64,000 nucleotides of DNA from Bacteroidales bacterium (GCA_021740645.1 JAIOZL010000002.1:124001-188000), one strand, 5' to 3'; numbered from the stretch's first letter, positions 1-8,781 are shown. Notes: generated from the sequence alone by a model not told the origin. Made by a program: numbers and translations.

Positions 1-1179
1 GTAAGGTTTGTCAGGCTTCATCTCAATCTGGGCATCACCCGCTTTTCCGGTGAGTTGTTCCCAAATAGTCACAGCCTGGTGAACGCCGGTTCCTCCGGTA
101 GGATGACCCCATCCAATTAGGCCACCGGTCGTATTTATCGGAATTAGACCATCACGGGCAGTATTCCTGTCAGCCACAAATTGTGCACCTTTTCCTGGTT
201 CAGCAAATCCAAGTGCTTCGGTTGTGAGGATACCAGCAATAGAAAAACAATCGTGTACTTCAGCCGTACCCAGTTGTTTGATGGTGATTCCTGCCATATC
301 CATGGCCTGCTTAGCTGCTTTTTTGATTGCTGTTAGTTCGGTTTTATCTGGTGGGTCGTTGGTTATATTACGTTCAACCTGGGCAAAACCAACAATTTCT
401 ATCGCCTGGTCTTTAGGAATTCCACAACGCTTTAATCCTTCTTCAGAAAGAATAGCAACCGCAGAAGCTCCATCAGAAACTTTGGAACAATCCAACACAT
501 TTAAACTATCAACAAAAGCTTTTCCATTGGGAGTCATTTTATCGTATAAAGCTCCGAGGTCAGGAACCTTGTTTTCATACTCCTGTGCTGTAGGGCAAAG
601 CCGTGCATTTTCAATCGCATTTACAAACCATTGTTTCATTCCTTTCCGGGCGTACTCCATACCATATTTTTCATAATAAGCTTTTGCCCGGTCGCTAAAC
701 TGTCCGGGGAAAAAATAGGCATGACCGTTTTTACGATTTTTAAACCAACCTGCTCCGGCCAGTACATCAGCTCCATAAATCGCTTTCATGGTATTTTGTA
801 CTTCTACCCCAACTGTAAGCACAACTTCGGCAGTTTCAGCCAGGACTGACTTCATTGCAGCCATCATGGATAATGCTCCTGAAGCGCAGGCTCCTTCTGT
901 TCGTATGCTGGGTTTGTATTGCAGCCCCTCATCGATATATGGAATAAATCCGGCGAGGTGTCCTTGCTTGTTAAAACGCGAGGCCATGAAATTACCAATG
1001 GCACCCTCATCCACATTTTTTGCTCCACCAATTTGTTTTAGTGTTCCCTGTCCGGCTTCCCTGATATATTGTTCAAGTTCGGGGCGGGGCTTTTTAGGAT
1101 TAAATTCACTACGGCCTGTTCCTAATGAAACAGTATTGTAACCAGCTGCTATATATACTTTTCGTCTTAGTTTACTCAT
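1..1179 (-). CDS. Thiolase / acetyl-CoA C-acyltransferase (3' end cut by window edge)
   Basis: A continuous reading frame of 393 codons with no stop runs from an ATG at 1179 to the window edge, so the C-terminus is missing. The product is of the SCP2-type thiolase family, which joins or cleaves acyl-CoA units through a cysteine thioester. Visible marks are the nucleophile region EGACASGA near residue 98, an HDCFSIAG segment, and GWGHPTGGTG near the visible end, the glycine-rich loop of thiolases. It is last of three minus-strand genes (crotonase, hydroxyacyl-CoA dehydrogenase, thiolase; gaps 51 and 30 nt), so it probably cleaves or forms acetoacetyl-CoA or another 3-ketoacyl-CoA. Direction (beta-oxidation or butyrate-type synthesis) cannot be told from sequence. 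The plus-strand ORFs across this stretch are antisense shadows. Confidence 0.9.
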   Translation of the reverse strand, partial: MSKLRRKVYIAAGYNTVSLGTGRSEFNPKKPRPELEQYIREAGQGTLKQIGGAKNVDEGAIGNFMASRFNKQGHLAGFIPYIDEGLQYKPSIRTEGACASGALSMMAAMKSVLAETAEVVLTVGVEVQNTMKAIYGADVLAGAGWFKNRKNGHAYFFPGQFSDRAKAYYEKYGMEYARKGMKQWFVNAIENARLCPTAQEYENKVPDLGALYDKMTPNGKAFVDSLNVLDCSKVSDGASAVAILSEEGLKRCGIPKDQAIEIVGFAQVERNITNDPPDKTELTAIKKAAKQAMDMAGITIKQLGTAEVHDCFSIAGILTTEALGFAEPGKGAQFVADRNTARDGLIPINTTGGLIGWGHPTGGTGVHQAVTIWEQLTGKAGDAQIEMKPDKPY

Positions 1180-1209
1180 TTCTTTAAATTTAACAATTTA
1201 ACGTCCACA

Positions 1210-2550
1210 TTAGTTTTGCATGTAATTATTAATGGGGCCATAGGAATGGAAAAACCCGGTTAACATCACGGTATTCACATCCTCAGCATTATTGGCCACC
1301 TTACTTGAAACCAGGAAGTTTCCTATTTCATTTGATCGTTTATTATAGGCTTTTGCCAATTTTGCTCCAGGTGTATCCATACTGGCTAATTCATTAAAAT
1401 AGGTTTGCAGCATGCTCTCTTTTCCTCCCCGGCTGAAATTAACAATTTTCCAGGGTTTCCATGATGCGGGTAATGTTCCCAGTTTTTCATCACATGTTTT
1501 ACTAAAGGAATCAATCTCCACATAATCCTTAATACCAGGACTGAAAACGGCTACGGGTTTTCCGCGTTCATATTTGAGGAAACCGTCTTTTTGGGATCCG
1601 TCAGAATTTTGTCCGCCTTTGACACCCATCTCAAACAATTTATCTAAAAGATCGCTGTGTAAATCTTCTTCAGGCAAATGAGGGTTCATCACCTGCATAA
1701 TAAACCTAACCACGTCGATGCCAACATAATCAATTAGTTGGAAAATACCCATCGGCCTTACAAGGAAGTCTTGTGATACTTTATTTATAGTATAAACAGC
1801 TTCCACAAAAGACAATTCTTTCGAAAGTTTTTCTACTTCTTTTATGCCATGCAATGCATCCCGCATAAAATGACCGTTACCTATAAAACCTGCATAGTCG
1901 TTGGAAGGAACAACAATTTTCTTTAGGCTTTTAGCATAAGCATTGGCAAAGTCAATCATTTCCGAGCTGTTTGTTTTTGTAGTGATCAGCTCAACCAAAC
2001 GTTGAACAGCTGGAGGATTATAAAAATGGAAACCAAGAATATTTCCGTTTAATCCGGCTTTTTCGTCCAGGATATGAATGGGGATGGATGAAGTATTGGT
2101 AAAGAACCAGGCATTAGGATTCTTCTCATGGATTTGAGAGAAGATCTTTGTTTTTAAATCGAGGTTTTCTATAATAGCCTCAAATACCAGGTTTGAGTCA
2201 TAGGCCGATTCGATGGTGGTTACCGGCCTTACGATGTTCATCACATCAAATACATACTCATTAATTACATCCTCATTTTCGATAAGGTCAGCACGATCAG
2301 CATACATTTGGCGGAGCAATACGGTTTTTTTCTCGGCCATTTTTGCTACCTGGGCTTTCAGGTATTTCATTAATCCTGCAAGGCCAGCATGTGATACGTC
2401 GATGGCATTCAGGCAAAAAGTTTTTCCCTTGTTTTCAGGTTTCAGGCTGAGGTCGGCCATTTCAACAGCTGTAAGTAGCAGGATACCGCTACCCATTTTT
2501 CCGGCTGCACCTAAAACCGATACATTTTGTAATCTTTCGTCGTAATTCAT
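1210..2550 (-). CDS. 3-hydroxyacyl-CoA dehydrogenase
   Basis: The 446-residue protein opens with a Rossmann-type NAD loop GAAGKMGSGI (about residues 14-23) and carries the family signature around FHFYNPPAVQRLVEL (about residues 174-188), where the His belongs to the catalytic His/Glu pair. It oxidises 3-hydroxyacyl-CoA to 3-ketoacyl-CoA with NAD or the reverse, in the cytoplasm. It is longer than the usual stand-alone short-chain enzyme (about 280-310 residues); the extra length lies in the C-terminal half, which still holds the helical 3HCDH domain. It lies between the crotonase and thiolase genes on the same strand, so the three make a hydration-oxidation-thiolysis series. Confidence 0.88.
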   Translation of the reverse strand: MNYDERLQNVSVLGAAGKMGSGILLLTAVEMADLSLKPENKGKTFCLNAIDVSHAGLAGLMKYLKAQVAKMAEKKTVLLRQMYADRADLIENEDVINEYVFDVMNIVRPVTTIESAYDSNLVFEAIIENLDLKTKIFSQIHEKNPNAWFFTNTSSIPIHILDEKAGLNGNILGFHFYNPPAVQRLVELITTKTNSSEMIDFANAYAKSLKKIVVPSNDYAGFIGNGHFMRDALHGIKEVEKLSKELSFVEAVYTINKVSQDFLVRPMGIFQLIDYVGIDVVRFIMQVMNPHLPEEDLHSDLLDKLFEMGVKGGQNSDGSQKDGFLKYERGKPVAVFSPGIKDYVEIDSFSKTCDEKLGTLPASWKPWKIVNFSRGGKESMLQTYFNELASMDTPGAKLAKAYNKRSNEIGNFLVSSKVANNAEDVNTVMLTGFFHSYGPINNYMQN

Positions 2551-2601
2551 ATTATTTGTTACTATTTTGAAAATATTATTAAAAAAATTGAAATTTTCTC
2601 A

Positions 2602-3375
2602 TTACCATTCCGGTTTCCGCTTCTCTAAAAATGCCTTCATCCCCTTTTCTCCTTCACTGCCTTTTCCAAAAAGGGTCCCGAATTGTTCGGCTTCCAATTC
2701 GCTTCCTTTGTCAAAGTCCATTAAAAAGCCTTTTCGTGTAACAGCCTTTACTTTTTTTATTGCTAATGGCCCTTTAGCAGCAATGGTTTTTGAAATCTTC
2801 ATCACCTCTTCCATCAATACTTCTGGTTCAAATACTTTTTGTACCAGGCCTATTCTCAGGGCTTCATCAGCACCTATCATCTCTGCTGACATTAGGAGGT
2901 AGAGGGCATCACCCATTCCAACCAAACGGGATAAGCGTTGCGTAGCAGCATAACCTGGTATTAATCCCAGGTTTACTTCGGGTTGGCCAAATTTGGCTTT
3001 GGTGCTGGCAATTCTGAAATCGCAGCCCATAGCCAGCTCGAGTCCGCCGCCAAGGGCAAAACCATTAATAGCCGCTATTACAGGTATTTCCATTTTTTCG
3101 AGGCTTCGGAAGGTGTTTTGCCCGGTACGTGAAAACGCAGATCCTTCTTCCGGGTTTTTGTTTACCATTTCAGCAATGTCAGCACCGGCTACAAATGCCT
3201 TTCCTGATCCGGTGATCACCATCACTTTAATTTCCGGTTTAGAAGAAACCTCCTTAATGGCTGCATCCATTTCCATAAAAAACCGAGTATTCAATGCGTT
3301 CATGGCTTCAGGCCGGTTTATGGTTACTATGGCAATTCCGTCCTGAAGGCCAATATTTAATATTTGATAATCCAT
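2602..3375 (-). CDS. Enoyl-CoA hydratase (crotonase family)
   Basis: The 257-residue length is typical of crotonases. The oxyanion-hole segments are visible: AFVAGADIAEM (about residues 61-71) and NGFALGGGLELAMGCD (about 104-119). Both acidic residues of true hydratases appear to be kept, the Glu of GGGLELAMGCD and the Glu of FGQPEVNLGLIPG, so hydratase activity on crotonyl-CoA-like substrates is likely rather than another crotonase reaction. It is the first gene of the three-gene acyl-CoA operon running to the left edge. The exact chain length cannot be told from sequence. Confidence 0.9.
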   Translation of the reverse strand: MDYQILNIGLQDGIAIVTINRPEAMNALNTRFFMEMDAAIKEVSSKPEIKVMVITGSGKAFVAGADIAEMVNKNPEEGSAFSRTGQNTFRSLEKMEIPVIAAINGFALGGGLELAMGCDFRIASTKAKFGQPEVNLGLIPGYAATQRLSRLVGMGDALYLLMSAEMIGADEALRIGLVQKVFEPEVLMEEVMKISKTIAAKGPLAIKKVKAVTRKGFLMDFDKGSELEAEQFGTLFGKGSEGEKGMKAFLEKRKPEW

Positions 3376-3766
3376 GTTATTTTTGATTTTTATAATTGAA
3401 AATTATGGCTTCCAAATATAGGTATAAATGCTAGAATGATGAAATGCTTTGATGAATAAATGCATAAATAATTATTGATAAGGAGAGACATTAAAAGAAA
3501 CTTAAAAGTTACCATTTATGGTTATAAAGTATATTTACGAAATCGTATGTTAAATTTTGTTTTGCCTTGAAATTGATGTAAAACCATTACTTCAAAAATT
3601 TGAATTGTGCATGCCATCCTATTTTTGTGGCGGAAAGTATCCTTTTTGGATTTTACAATACATTGATAACAACTACTTCATAATATCAGTACTAAATAAA
3701 AAACGCCTTGATGATATCAGGGCGTTTTCTGAAGAAGACTATTTATCTGGCAATAAAATCAAATTC
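3376..3766. other. Gene-poor stretch of about 390 nt
   Basis: AT-rich sequence upstream of the crotonase operon, which should hold its minus-strand promoter. A plus-strand reading frame (3557-3841) crosses it but runs through the strong hairpin at 3700-3728 and overlaps the small minus-strand gene, and its sequence resembles no family I know. I see no tRNA or conserved RNA. Apart from the hairpin, listed separately, nothing definite can be assigned. Confidence 0.5.
3700..3728 (-). terminator. Rho-independent terminator of the small membrane protein gene
   Basis: AAAACGCC at 3700-3707 pairs with GGCGTTTT at 3721-3728, and the interior TGAT/ATCA can extend the stem. Read on the minus strand the stem is followed by a run of six T, so it fits the small minus-strand gene ending at 3767. 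The plus-strand side has only a short T run, so weak bidirectional use is possible. Confidence 0.75.
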
Positions 3767-3952
3767 CTATTGAGGGATCAACGTCAGTTTAACCACATTT
3801 TCGGCTGCAAAAAGCAGTACCACAAACATAATTACAAGTAATAATAAGATGATGTGAGGGTCAATTTTTATTAAGCGAATGCTTTTTAAATTACTTAACA
3901 TATTTTTTACTGTCGTCATCTCCTGCGATTTTAATTGATTAATTATACACAA
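3767..3952 (-). CDS. Small single-span membrane protein, unknown function
   Basis: A 61-residue ORF (or 50 residues from the ATG at 3919) with one clear membrane segment, IILLLLVIMFVVLLFAA, preceded by a basic stretch (KSIRLIKIDP) and followed by a short tail. I do not recognise the family. Support comes from its setting: a strong terminator lies 39 nt past its stop in the right direction, and a large hairpin lies just upstream of its start. An AGGAG motif sits directly against the ATG at 3919, too close for that start but usable for the ATG at 3901, so the start is uncertain. The competing plus-strand ORF 3557-3841 is less convincing. Confidence 0.5.
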   Translation of the reverse strand: MCIINQLKSQEMTTVKNMLSNLKSIRLIKIDPHIILLLLVIMFVVLLFAAENVVKLTLIPQ

Positions 3953-3972
3953 GATGGGAAGGTTATAAAATT

Positions 3973-4026
3973 GGTTGCGTTCTTTAATATAATTTTTTTC
4001 GAAATTATGAACGCAACCCTTTTTTG
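3973..4026 (+). terminator. Strong hairpin with 3' T-run, plus-strand terminator-like
   Basis: GGTTGCGTTC (3973-3982) pairs perfectly with GAACGCAACC (4009-4018); AT-rich arms inside can extend the fold. On the plus strand the stem is followed by C and six T. No well-supported plus-strand gene lies directly upstream, so it may end a non-coding RNA or an unrecognised transcript, or act in the 5' region of the minus-strand small gene, whose start is about 21 nt away. Confidence 0.6.
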
Positions 4027-4110
4027 AATGCAGTCATCTACTGAATATCTTGTTAAACAATTTTTTTATAAATTAGAGGTTTTACTGTACCAACATTTCC
4101 GGTAAAACTA

Positions 4111-4674
4111 ATGAAGCAAGATAACCTTGATGAAATTGTAAAAGGCTGTGTTTCTGGGAAGAGAAAATTCCAGGAACGGCTGTTTAATCTTTTTTCAGAT
4201 GAAATGTTCGGTGTTTGCCGATACTATTCGAAGGATTATACTGAGGCCGAGGATACATTGCATGAAGGTTTTATGAAAGTTTTTCAGAAAATTTCCCAAT
4301 TTAAAGGAAAAGGTTCTTTGGCAGGCTGGATTAGAAGAATAATGATTAATACAGCGCTTGAAAAGTTCAGAAGGCAACATCAAATGTATGCTGTTGGAGA
4401 TGATTTTTATTTTGAAGGTGATATTGACCCCCGCAGTGTAATTGATGATCTATCAGCGCAGGATTTGCTTAAATTGATTGGTGAGTTATCGCCGCAATAT
4501 AGGATGGTATTTAATCTTTATGCCATTGAAGGCTATTCACATCATGAAATTGCTGAAATGCTTAGTATTTCGGAAGGAACTTCGAAATCAAATTTAGCAC
4601 GGGCACGATATGTTTTACAGAAAAAAATAAAAAAGCTATTTTATTCTTCTTCCGGAATGAGTGATATAAAATGA
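4111..4674 (+). CDS. ECF-family RNA polymerase sigma factor
   Basis: The 187-residue protein has the two-domain ECF layout. Sigma2 lies around SKDYTEAEDTLHEGFMKVFQ and FKGKGSLAGWIRRI (about residues 40-80), and sigma4 carries a helix-turn-helix around GYSHHEIAEMLSISEGTSKS (about 148-167). It would direct core polymerase to a small regulon. Its stop overlaps the start of the next gene by four bases (ATGA), so the two are translationally coupled; the partner is probably the regulator of this sigma factor. The target promoters cannot be read from the window. Confidence 0.92.
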   Translation: MKQDNLDEIVKGCVSGKRKFQERLFNLFSDEMFGVCRYYSKDYTEAEDTLHEGFMKVFQKISQFKGKGSLAGWIRRIMINTALEKFRRQHQMYAVGDDFYFEGDIDPRSVIDDLSAQDLLKLIGELSPQYRMVFNLYAIEGYSHHEIAEMLSISEGTSKSNLARARYVLQKKIKKLFYSSSGMSDIK

Positions 4675-6095
4675 TTAGTGACAAACGACATATTGATAAA
4701 CTTTTTAAAGACGGGTTAGCCCAATACCGTGAGAAACCCTCTATACATGCATGGGATCGCCTGGATAAGAGTTTAGGGTCAGTAAATCAGAAAAAAGCAT
4801 TTTTCTATTTCAGGTGGGCAGCAGCTGTTGTTTTGCTGTTCCTTGCTTTTGGTGCTGGCTACTATTTTGCTAACCTTAATTCAATAGAAACTCTTGTTCA
4901 GAAAGAAGATCCGAATACTACGGATGTAAATGATAATAAATACGTTAATGAGTTTAAAAAGAATCAATCAACATTTCTTCCAGAAAATCAACAAATAATT
5001 ACCTCAGCGTTACCTGATAAAGATGAATCTTATATCAGTGATAATGCATCTTCTGCAAAAAGTAAATCCGGAAATCAGGATTTATTTGAAAATACTGCGA
5101 AATTATTTGCGAATCAATCGCTGATTCAAAACCTCGAAGAATCAGACAGAGCTATAGAACAATCATTAATAAGAATGAATCAATTAGTTTTTAAACAAAA
5201 TGAATTATTCAACTTCACTCCAGCCGGTTTAAGTAAAACTATTTCCATTCGTCAAACTAACCACCTGCCATTTATTCCCAAACCTGATGCTGAGTTTGAG
5301 AGGATTGTTTACGAAAATGATTTCTTTGGAAAAACAAAAAATCAGCCTGGTTCAAAGTGGTCTTTAGGGGCGACGTTTGCTCCAACCTATTCTTATAGGG
5401 ATATTAGTACAAATTATTCATCAGGTGGGGCTGCCCAGATTAGTGAAGAAGAGAATTTTAATAGAAATGAAGAATCATTATTATCATATTCGGGAGGTAT
5501 TAATGTAGATTATAAAGTTAGCCCGAAACTATATTTGCAATCTGGGTTATACCTGTCACAAATAGGGCAGGTTAATAATGATGCATTAAAATTTGAACAA
5601 AGCAGTGACCAATATCTGCTTTATGCCATTAATACATCCACCGGACCAATAAATATTGTTTTTGAGAAAGTTCCTGATGATGTTCGTAAAATTGATCCGC
5701 CAAAAGATACCCTTGAAAACATTGATATAGCAAATGTGAAAATTATTCAGCAATTTGGATTATTTGAAATTCCAGTGATGCTGAAATATAAATTATTAAA
5801 TAAGAAGCTTTCTGTTAATCTTTCAGGTGGACTTAGTCCTGCCTACTTACTTAGAGATAATACTTACCTTGAATACAATAGTGAGAAATACGACATTGGA
5901 AATTCTTCCAACCTGAACTCATTTATTGTCAATTCATCGTTGGGATTGGGGCTTGAATATCTTTTTACAAAGAAGTTCTCCTTTAGTTTTGAACCCACCT
6001 TTAAATATGCCTTAAACCCGATTAACAAGAATAGTCAATTTGATTACCATCCTTATTATTTTTCCTGGTTCACAGGCATTAAGTATTCGTTTTAA
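4671..6095 (+). CDS. Sigma-factor-linked membrane protein with C-terminal beta-barrel domain
   Basis: A 474-residue protein with three parts. About 40 N-terminal residues (DKLFKDGLAQYREKPSIHAW) resemble the cytoplasmic end of Bacteroidota anti-sigma-like proteins. One membrane span follows (AAAVVLLFLAFGAGYYFANL, about residues 49-70), then a low-complexity linker rich in N, S, Q, and a C-terminal half made of alternating strands typical of the PorT/outer-membrane beta-barrel domain, ending in Phe. The ATGA overlap with the ECF sigma gene supports a regulatory partnership. The joining of an inner-membrane anchor to a barrel-like domain is odd, since the two would sit in different membranes; the barrel-like part may be periplasmic in fact. 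Confidence 0.7.
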   Translation: MISDKRHIDKLFKDGLAQYREKPSIHAWDRLDKSLGSVNQKKAFFYFRWAAAVVLLFLAFGAGYYFANLNSIETLVQKEDPNTTDVNDNKYVNEFKKNQSTFLPENQQIITSALPDKDESYISDNASSAKSKSGNQDLFENTAKLFANQSLIQNLEESDRAIEQSLIRMNQLVFKQNELFNFTPAGLSKTISIRQTNHLPFIPKPDAEFERIVYENDFFGKTKNQPGSKWSLGATFAPTYSYRDISTNYSSGGAAQISEEENFNRNEESLLSYSGGINVDYKVSPKLYLQSGLYLSQIGQVNNDALKFEQSSDQYLLYAINTSTGPINIVFEKVPDDVRKIDPPKDTLENIDIANVKIIQQFGLFEIPVMLKYKLLNKKLSVNLSGGLSPAYLLRDNTYLEYNSEKYDIGNSSNLNSFIVNSSLGLGLEYLFTKKFSFSFEPTFKYALNPINKNSQFDYHPYYFSWFTGIKYSF

Positions 6096-6124
6096 AATTT
6101 ACCGGACTGGTATAAAAAGAAAAA

Positions 6125-6153
6125 TGGTTTAAGCTTTTAAGTTGCTTAAACCA
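6125..6153 (-). terminator. Hairpin between convergent genes
   Basis: TGGTTTAAGC (6125-6134) pairs with GCTTAAACCA (6144-6153) around a nine-base loop. On the minus strand the stem is followed by TTTTTCTTTTT, so it mainly suits the minus-strand beta-barrel gene ending at 6218; on the plus strand it may also help end the sigma operon. Confidence 0.65.
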
Positions 6154-6217
6154 TTAATTCAAGGGAAAAATATATTGAGTGAAAGATCGTGCTTATTTCA
6201 TTTTTATTTTTTCTTGA

Positions 6218-6985
6218 TTATCTTCTGCGTCTCATTGGAAGTCTGCCAGGCATCCGGCCTTTTGTACTTCCTCCGCGTCCAAATGCTGATTGCTTTTTAA
6301 AACTGTCAATATAATAAGTGATTCCGAAACTAATATGAGTATAATAATCGAAGTTACCGTTTTTACTAAAGTCATCCAGTTTATCATTTTGAGCCTGACG
6401 CAGTGCCAGGTCAGCGGTTGCTCCAATCTTATCTGTTATTTTGTAGAAAGCCCCTGCACCAAAGAAATACACAAATTCTGGAGTTCCGGTATTATGTACT
6501 TCAGTTTGAGTTGTCTCTTCCTGCACACTCCATTTTGTTACATTGAATAAAAACTGGCCGGCACCGGCATATACATCTAATCCAACCGGGGCATAATTAT
6601 CTGCAAAAATTAAATTGACAAGATTAACCCTAAGATGGAAATTATACTCTATGATACTTGCTTCAAATGAAGTTTTTGCCGTATTTTCACCTTTTAATCC
6701 GCCATAGAGTAGCTGACCAGACATTGCAAATTTGTTGCTGAAATGCTTTGTAAGTATTCCACCTAAAGCAGGCCCACTTTCTTTTGTCAATTTATCAACG
6801 ATTTCAGTATCATAAATACTGAGATCTCCGAAAAATGAAGTTAATCCTGCATTACCATTAATTGACCAGTCGTCCCAAAAGCCTGGTTTACCTTTGCCTC
6901 CCCATGCCTGAGAGTAAGCAAATTCAGAGAACGTTGTTCCTGCAATTATGCTTATTAGTACTAAAATTTTTATTGATCTTTTCAC
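6218..6985 (-). CDS. Exported outer-membrane beta-barrel protein
   Basis: A 255-residue protein with an N-terminal signal peptide (MKRSIKILVLISIIAGTTFS, likely cut near FAYSQA) and alternating strands with aromatic ends, as in porin-like OmpA/OmpW-type barrels of Bacteroidota. There is no enzymatic motif. The C-terminus is unusual, ending in PMRRRR rather than in an aromatic residue; the neighbouring gene is a paralogue of equal length with a similar basic tail. Function is unknown. Expression probably ends at the hairpin 6125-6153. Confidence 0.7.
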   Translation of the reverse strand: MKRSIKILVLISIIAGTTFSEFAYSQAWGGKGKPGFWDDWSINGNAGLTSFFGDLSIYDTEIVDKLTKESGPALGGILTKHFSNKFAMSGQLLYGGLKGENTAKTSFEASIIEYNFHLRVNLVNLIFADNYAPVGLDVYAGAGQFLFNVTKWSVQEETTQTEVHNTGTPEFVYFFGAGAFYKITDKIGATADLALRQAQNDKLDDFSKNGNFDYYTHISFGITYYIDSFKKQSAFGRGGSTKGRMPGRLPMRRRR

Positions 6986-7030
6986 GATTTAAAATTTTAA
7001 AAATTACCTTATCTCAATTTACTTTTTTAT

Positions 7031-7798
7031 TTATCTCCTCCTGATTAAAGGTGATTTCATTCCCATTCTTTTATAATACCTTGTATCACGGGGAGAGTTG
7101 TTTAATTTATATGATAGTCCTATTGATAAATAGGAGTAATAGTCATTATCTTTACTGTTAGATGTACTCCCGTCAATCCTGTCATTGTCCATCCGGCGTC
7201 CTGAAAATTCGGTGTATACATCAAATGCATTATTAATAATATAGTATGCGCCGCCTCCAAATAAATAAACCAATTCCGGGCTTTTAGAAGCAGCAGTTAT
7301 ATCGGGTGTATTGAGGTCGTTAAATTTTAGTTTTGTGTCATAGCTAAACTGGCCCAACCCAAATATAAAATAGGGTGAAAATCGTGCACTGTTTTCCGGG
7401 ATGAATAAGTTAACAAGGTTAATTGTCATGTTTCCAGAATACTCAACGATATTTGAGACAAACTGTGATTTGGAATTTGATCCTGAAAGTTGACCAAACA
7501 AAATCTGCCCTGACAAACCAATAATAGGAGTAAATTGCCTGGATATACTAAAACAGGTTCCATAGGCTCCCTCCTTCGACATTTTCTCATTAAACTGCTC
7601 ATCATATAAACTCACGTCTCCAAAAAATGATGTGCGGCCAACATTGGCACTTATCGACCAGTTTTTTATCAATTTGGAAAAAAATGTGGGAGGTTTATTA
7701 TATTGCCCAAATGCATTTCCATTGATCAGTATGATCAAACTGATAAGAAGCAGGTTCCATGCTATCAAATAAATAATATTTCGTTTGTCATGCTTCAT
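7031..7798 (-). CDS. Exported outer-membrane beta-barrel protein, paralogue of the next gene
   Basis: A 255-residue exported protein with a hydrophobic N-terminus (AWNLLLISLIILINGNAFGQ, signal peptide or anchor). It shares with the gene at 6218-6985 the same length, the segments TSFFGD.S.YDE/T, a central NLVNL, a GGGAYY/GAGAFY strand near the end and a basic C-terminus (IRRR). The pair comes from a tandem duplication with 45 nt between them and probably forms one operon. No ligand or partner is visible. Confidence 0.7.
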   Translation of the reverse strand: MKHDKRNIIYLIAWNLLLISLIILINGNAFGQYNKPPTFFSKLIKNWSISANVGRTSFFGDVSLYDEQFNEKMSKEGAYGTCFSISRQFTPIIGLSGQILFGQLSGSNSKSQFVSNIVEYSGNMTINLVNLFIPENSARFSPYFIFGLGQFSYDTKLKFNDLNTPDITAASKSPELVYLFGGGAYYIINNAFDVYTEFSGRRMDNDRIDGSTSNSKDNDYYSYLSIGLSYKLNNSPRDTRYYKRMGMKSPLIRRR

Positions 7799-8070
7799 TT
7801 AGAAGTTTGTAAATTTGCCTTATACAATAATAAGGATACTGCCTTATTCAAGGTTTATACCAAACTTTCTAATCGACTATAATTCAGTGTGTTATTGGGA
7901 TGGCTCAATCCAGCTACTTTATTATTAAAGATGTCTGTTTTGCTGCAAATTTTTTAAAAATCTGTAAATGAGCACTTTAAAAAAAGACAAATTGTTAATA
8001 ACGTGGTTAATATCTCCGCTTTCGTAGAAATATTTAAGATTTCATGAAATTAGTAATGAAAGATTTATAA

Positions 8071-8718
8071 CTAACATCCTCCTTCAGAAGCGGATTTCTT
8101 TTTTCTTTTTAGCGGAGTAATTTTTTGGGTGTCATTATCCGTGGTAAAGGCTTCGGACTTATCCGGATTACTTGCCTCCTCAATTAGAGTTGCAAAATCC
8201 ATAAAGGGTTCTTCAACAAAGTATTCCGGGACATCTGGCAAGTTATAAAAGTCAATATTTTCATTGGAGATATAAGAGTAGCCCCCTAATAAAATTTTAA
8301 TATTGCTAAATCCAAGTTGTTTCAGTATCATCCATGCGCCATTAGCCTGAAGCTGATTCTCTGCATATAGCACAAGTATAACTGAATCTTCCTCCAATTG
8401 GTTAAAGAACTCAAAACTTTCTTTCTCCAGAATATCCGAAACCGGAATATTTATTGCGTTACCAAGAAAACCTTTGTTAAAATCATATGGATTTCTTAAG
8501 TCAATAAACTGGTAACTTGAGTCACCATATGCCATGATTTCCATGGCTTCATCGGGTAGCATTTCATTTTCTATGTTATATATTTCTTCCAGCATTTCAT
8601 TTGTCGAAAGCTGGTATTCAAAATCTGGTTTTCTCAGACTAATTAGTCCTATAATAATGATAAAAACAAAGATTATCGATACAATAATCAGCCTCCTTGT
8701 TCTTTTTAATTCTTTCAT
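8071..8718 (-). CDS. Membrane-anchored rhodanese-fold protein, no catalytic Cys, C-terminal SEGGC
   Basis: 215 residues: an N-terminal anchor (LIIVSIIFVFIIIIGLISL, about residues 10-28), then one rhodanese-fold domain (QFIDLRNPYDFNKGFLGNAI; IKILLGGYSYI) facing the periplasm. The active-site loop reads LYAENQLQA, so the catalytic Cys of sulfurtransferases is absent. The only Cys in the whole protein is its last residue, at the end of a tail rich in acidic then basic residues, KRKKKSASEGGC. The gene before it in the operon encodes a protein with the same arrangement and nearly the same tail. It is the last of seven tightly spaced minus-strand genes starting with the Psr-type molybdoenzyme. A role as a sulfur-carrying arm is inferred, not known. 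Confidence 0.8.
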   Translation of the reverse strand: MKELKRTRRLIIVSIIFVFIIIIGLISLRKPDFEYQLSTNEMLEEIYNIENEMLPDEAMEIMAYGDSSYQFIDLRNPYDFNKGFLGNAINIPVSDILEKESFEFFNQLEEDSVILVLYAENQLQANGAWMILKQLGFSNIKILLGGYSYISNENIDFYNLPDVPEYFVEEPFMDFATLIEEASNPDKSEAFTTDNDTQKITPLKRKKKSASEGGC

Positions 8719-8781
8719 ATTATTAGAATTTATTATCGTTCAGTATCAAAATTAAAAATCTGATTTAAATAGTAATAAATA

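Noticed and set aside
224-1141. Plus-strand ORFs of 72-150 codons
   Set aside because: They are antisense to the thiolase gene, whose conserved motifs are read on the minus strand through the whole stretch.
3557-3841. 94-codon plus-strand ORF
   Set aside because: It runs through the strong hairpin at 3700-3728 and overlaps the better-supported small membrane gene on the other strand; its sequence resembles no family known to me.
8071-8106. Terminal Cys as a lipoprotein signal
   Set aside because: Bacterial lipoboxes are N-terminal; these proteins have an ordinary N-terminal anchor, so the C-terminal Cys needs another explanation.
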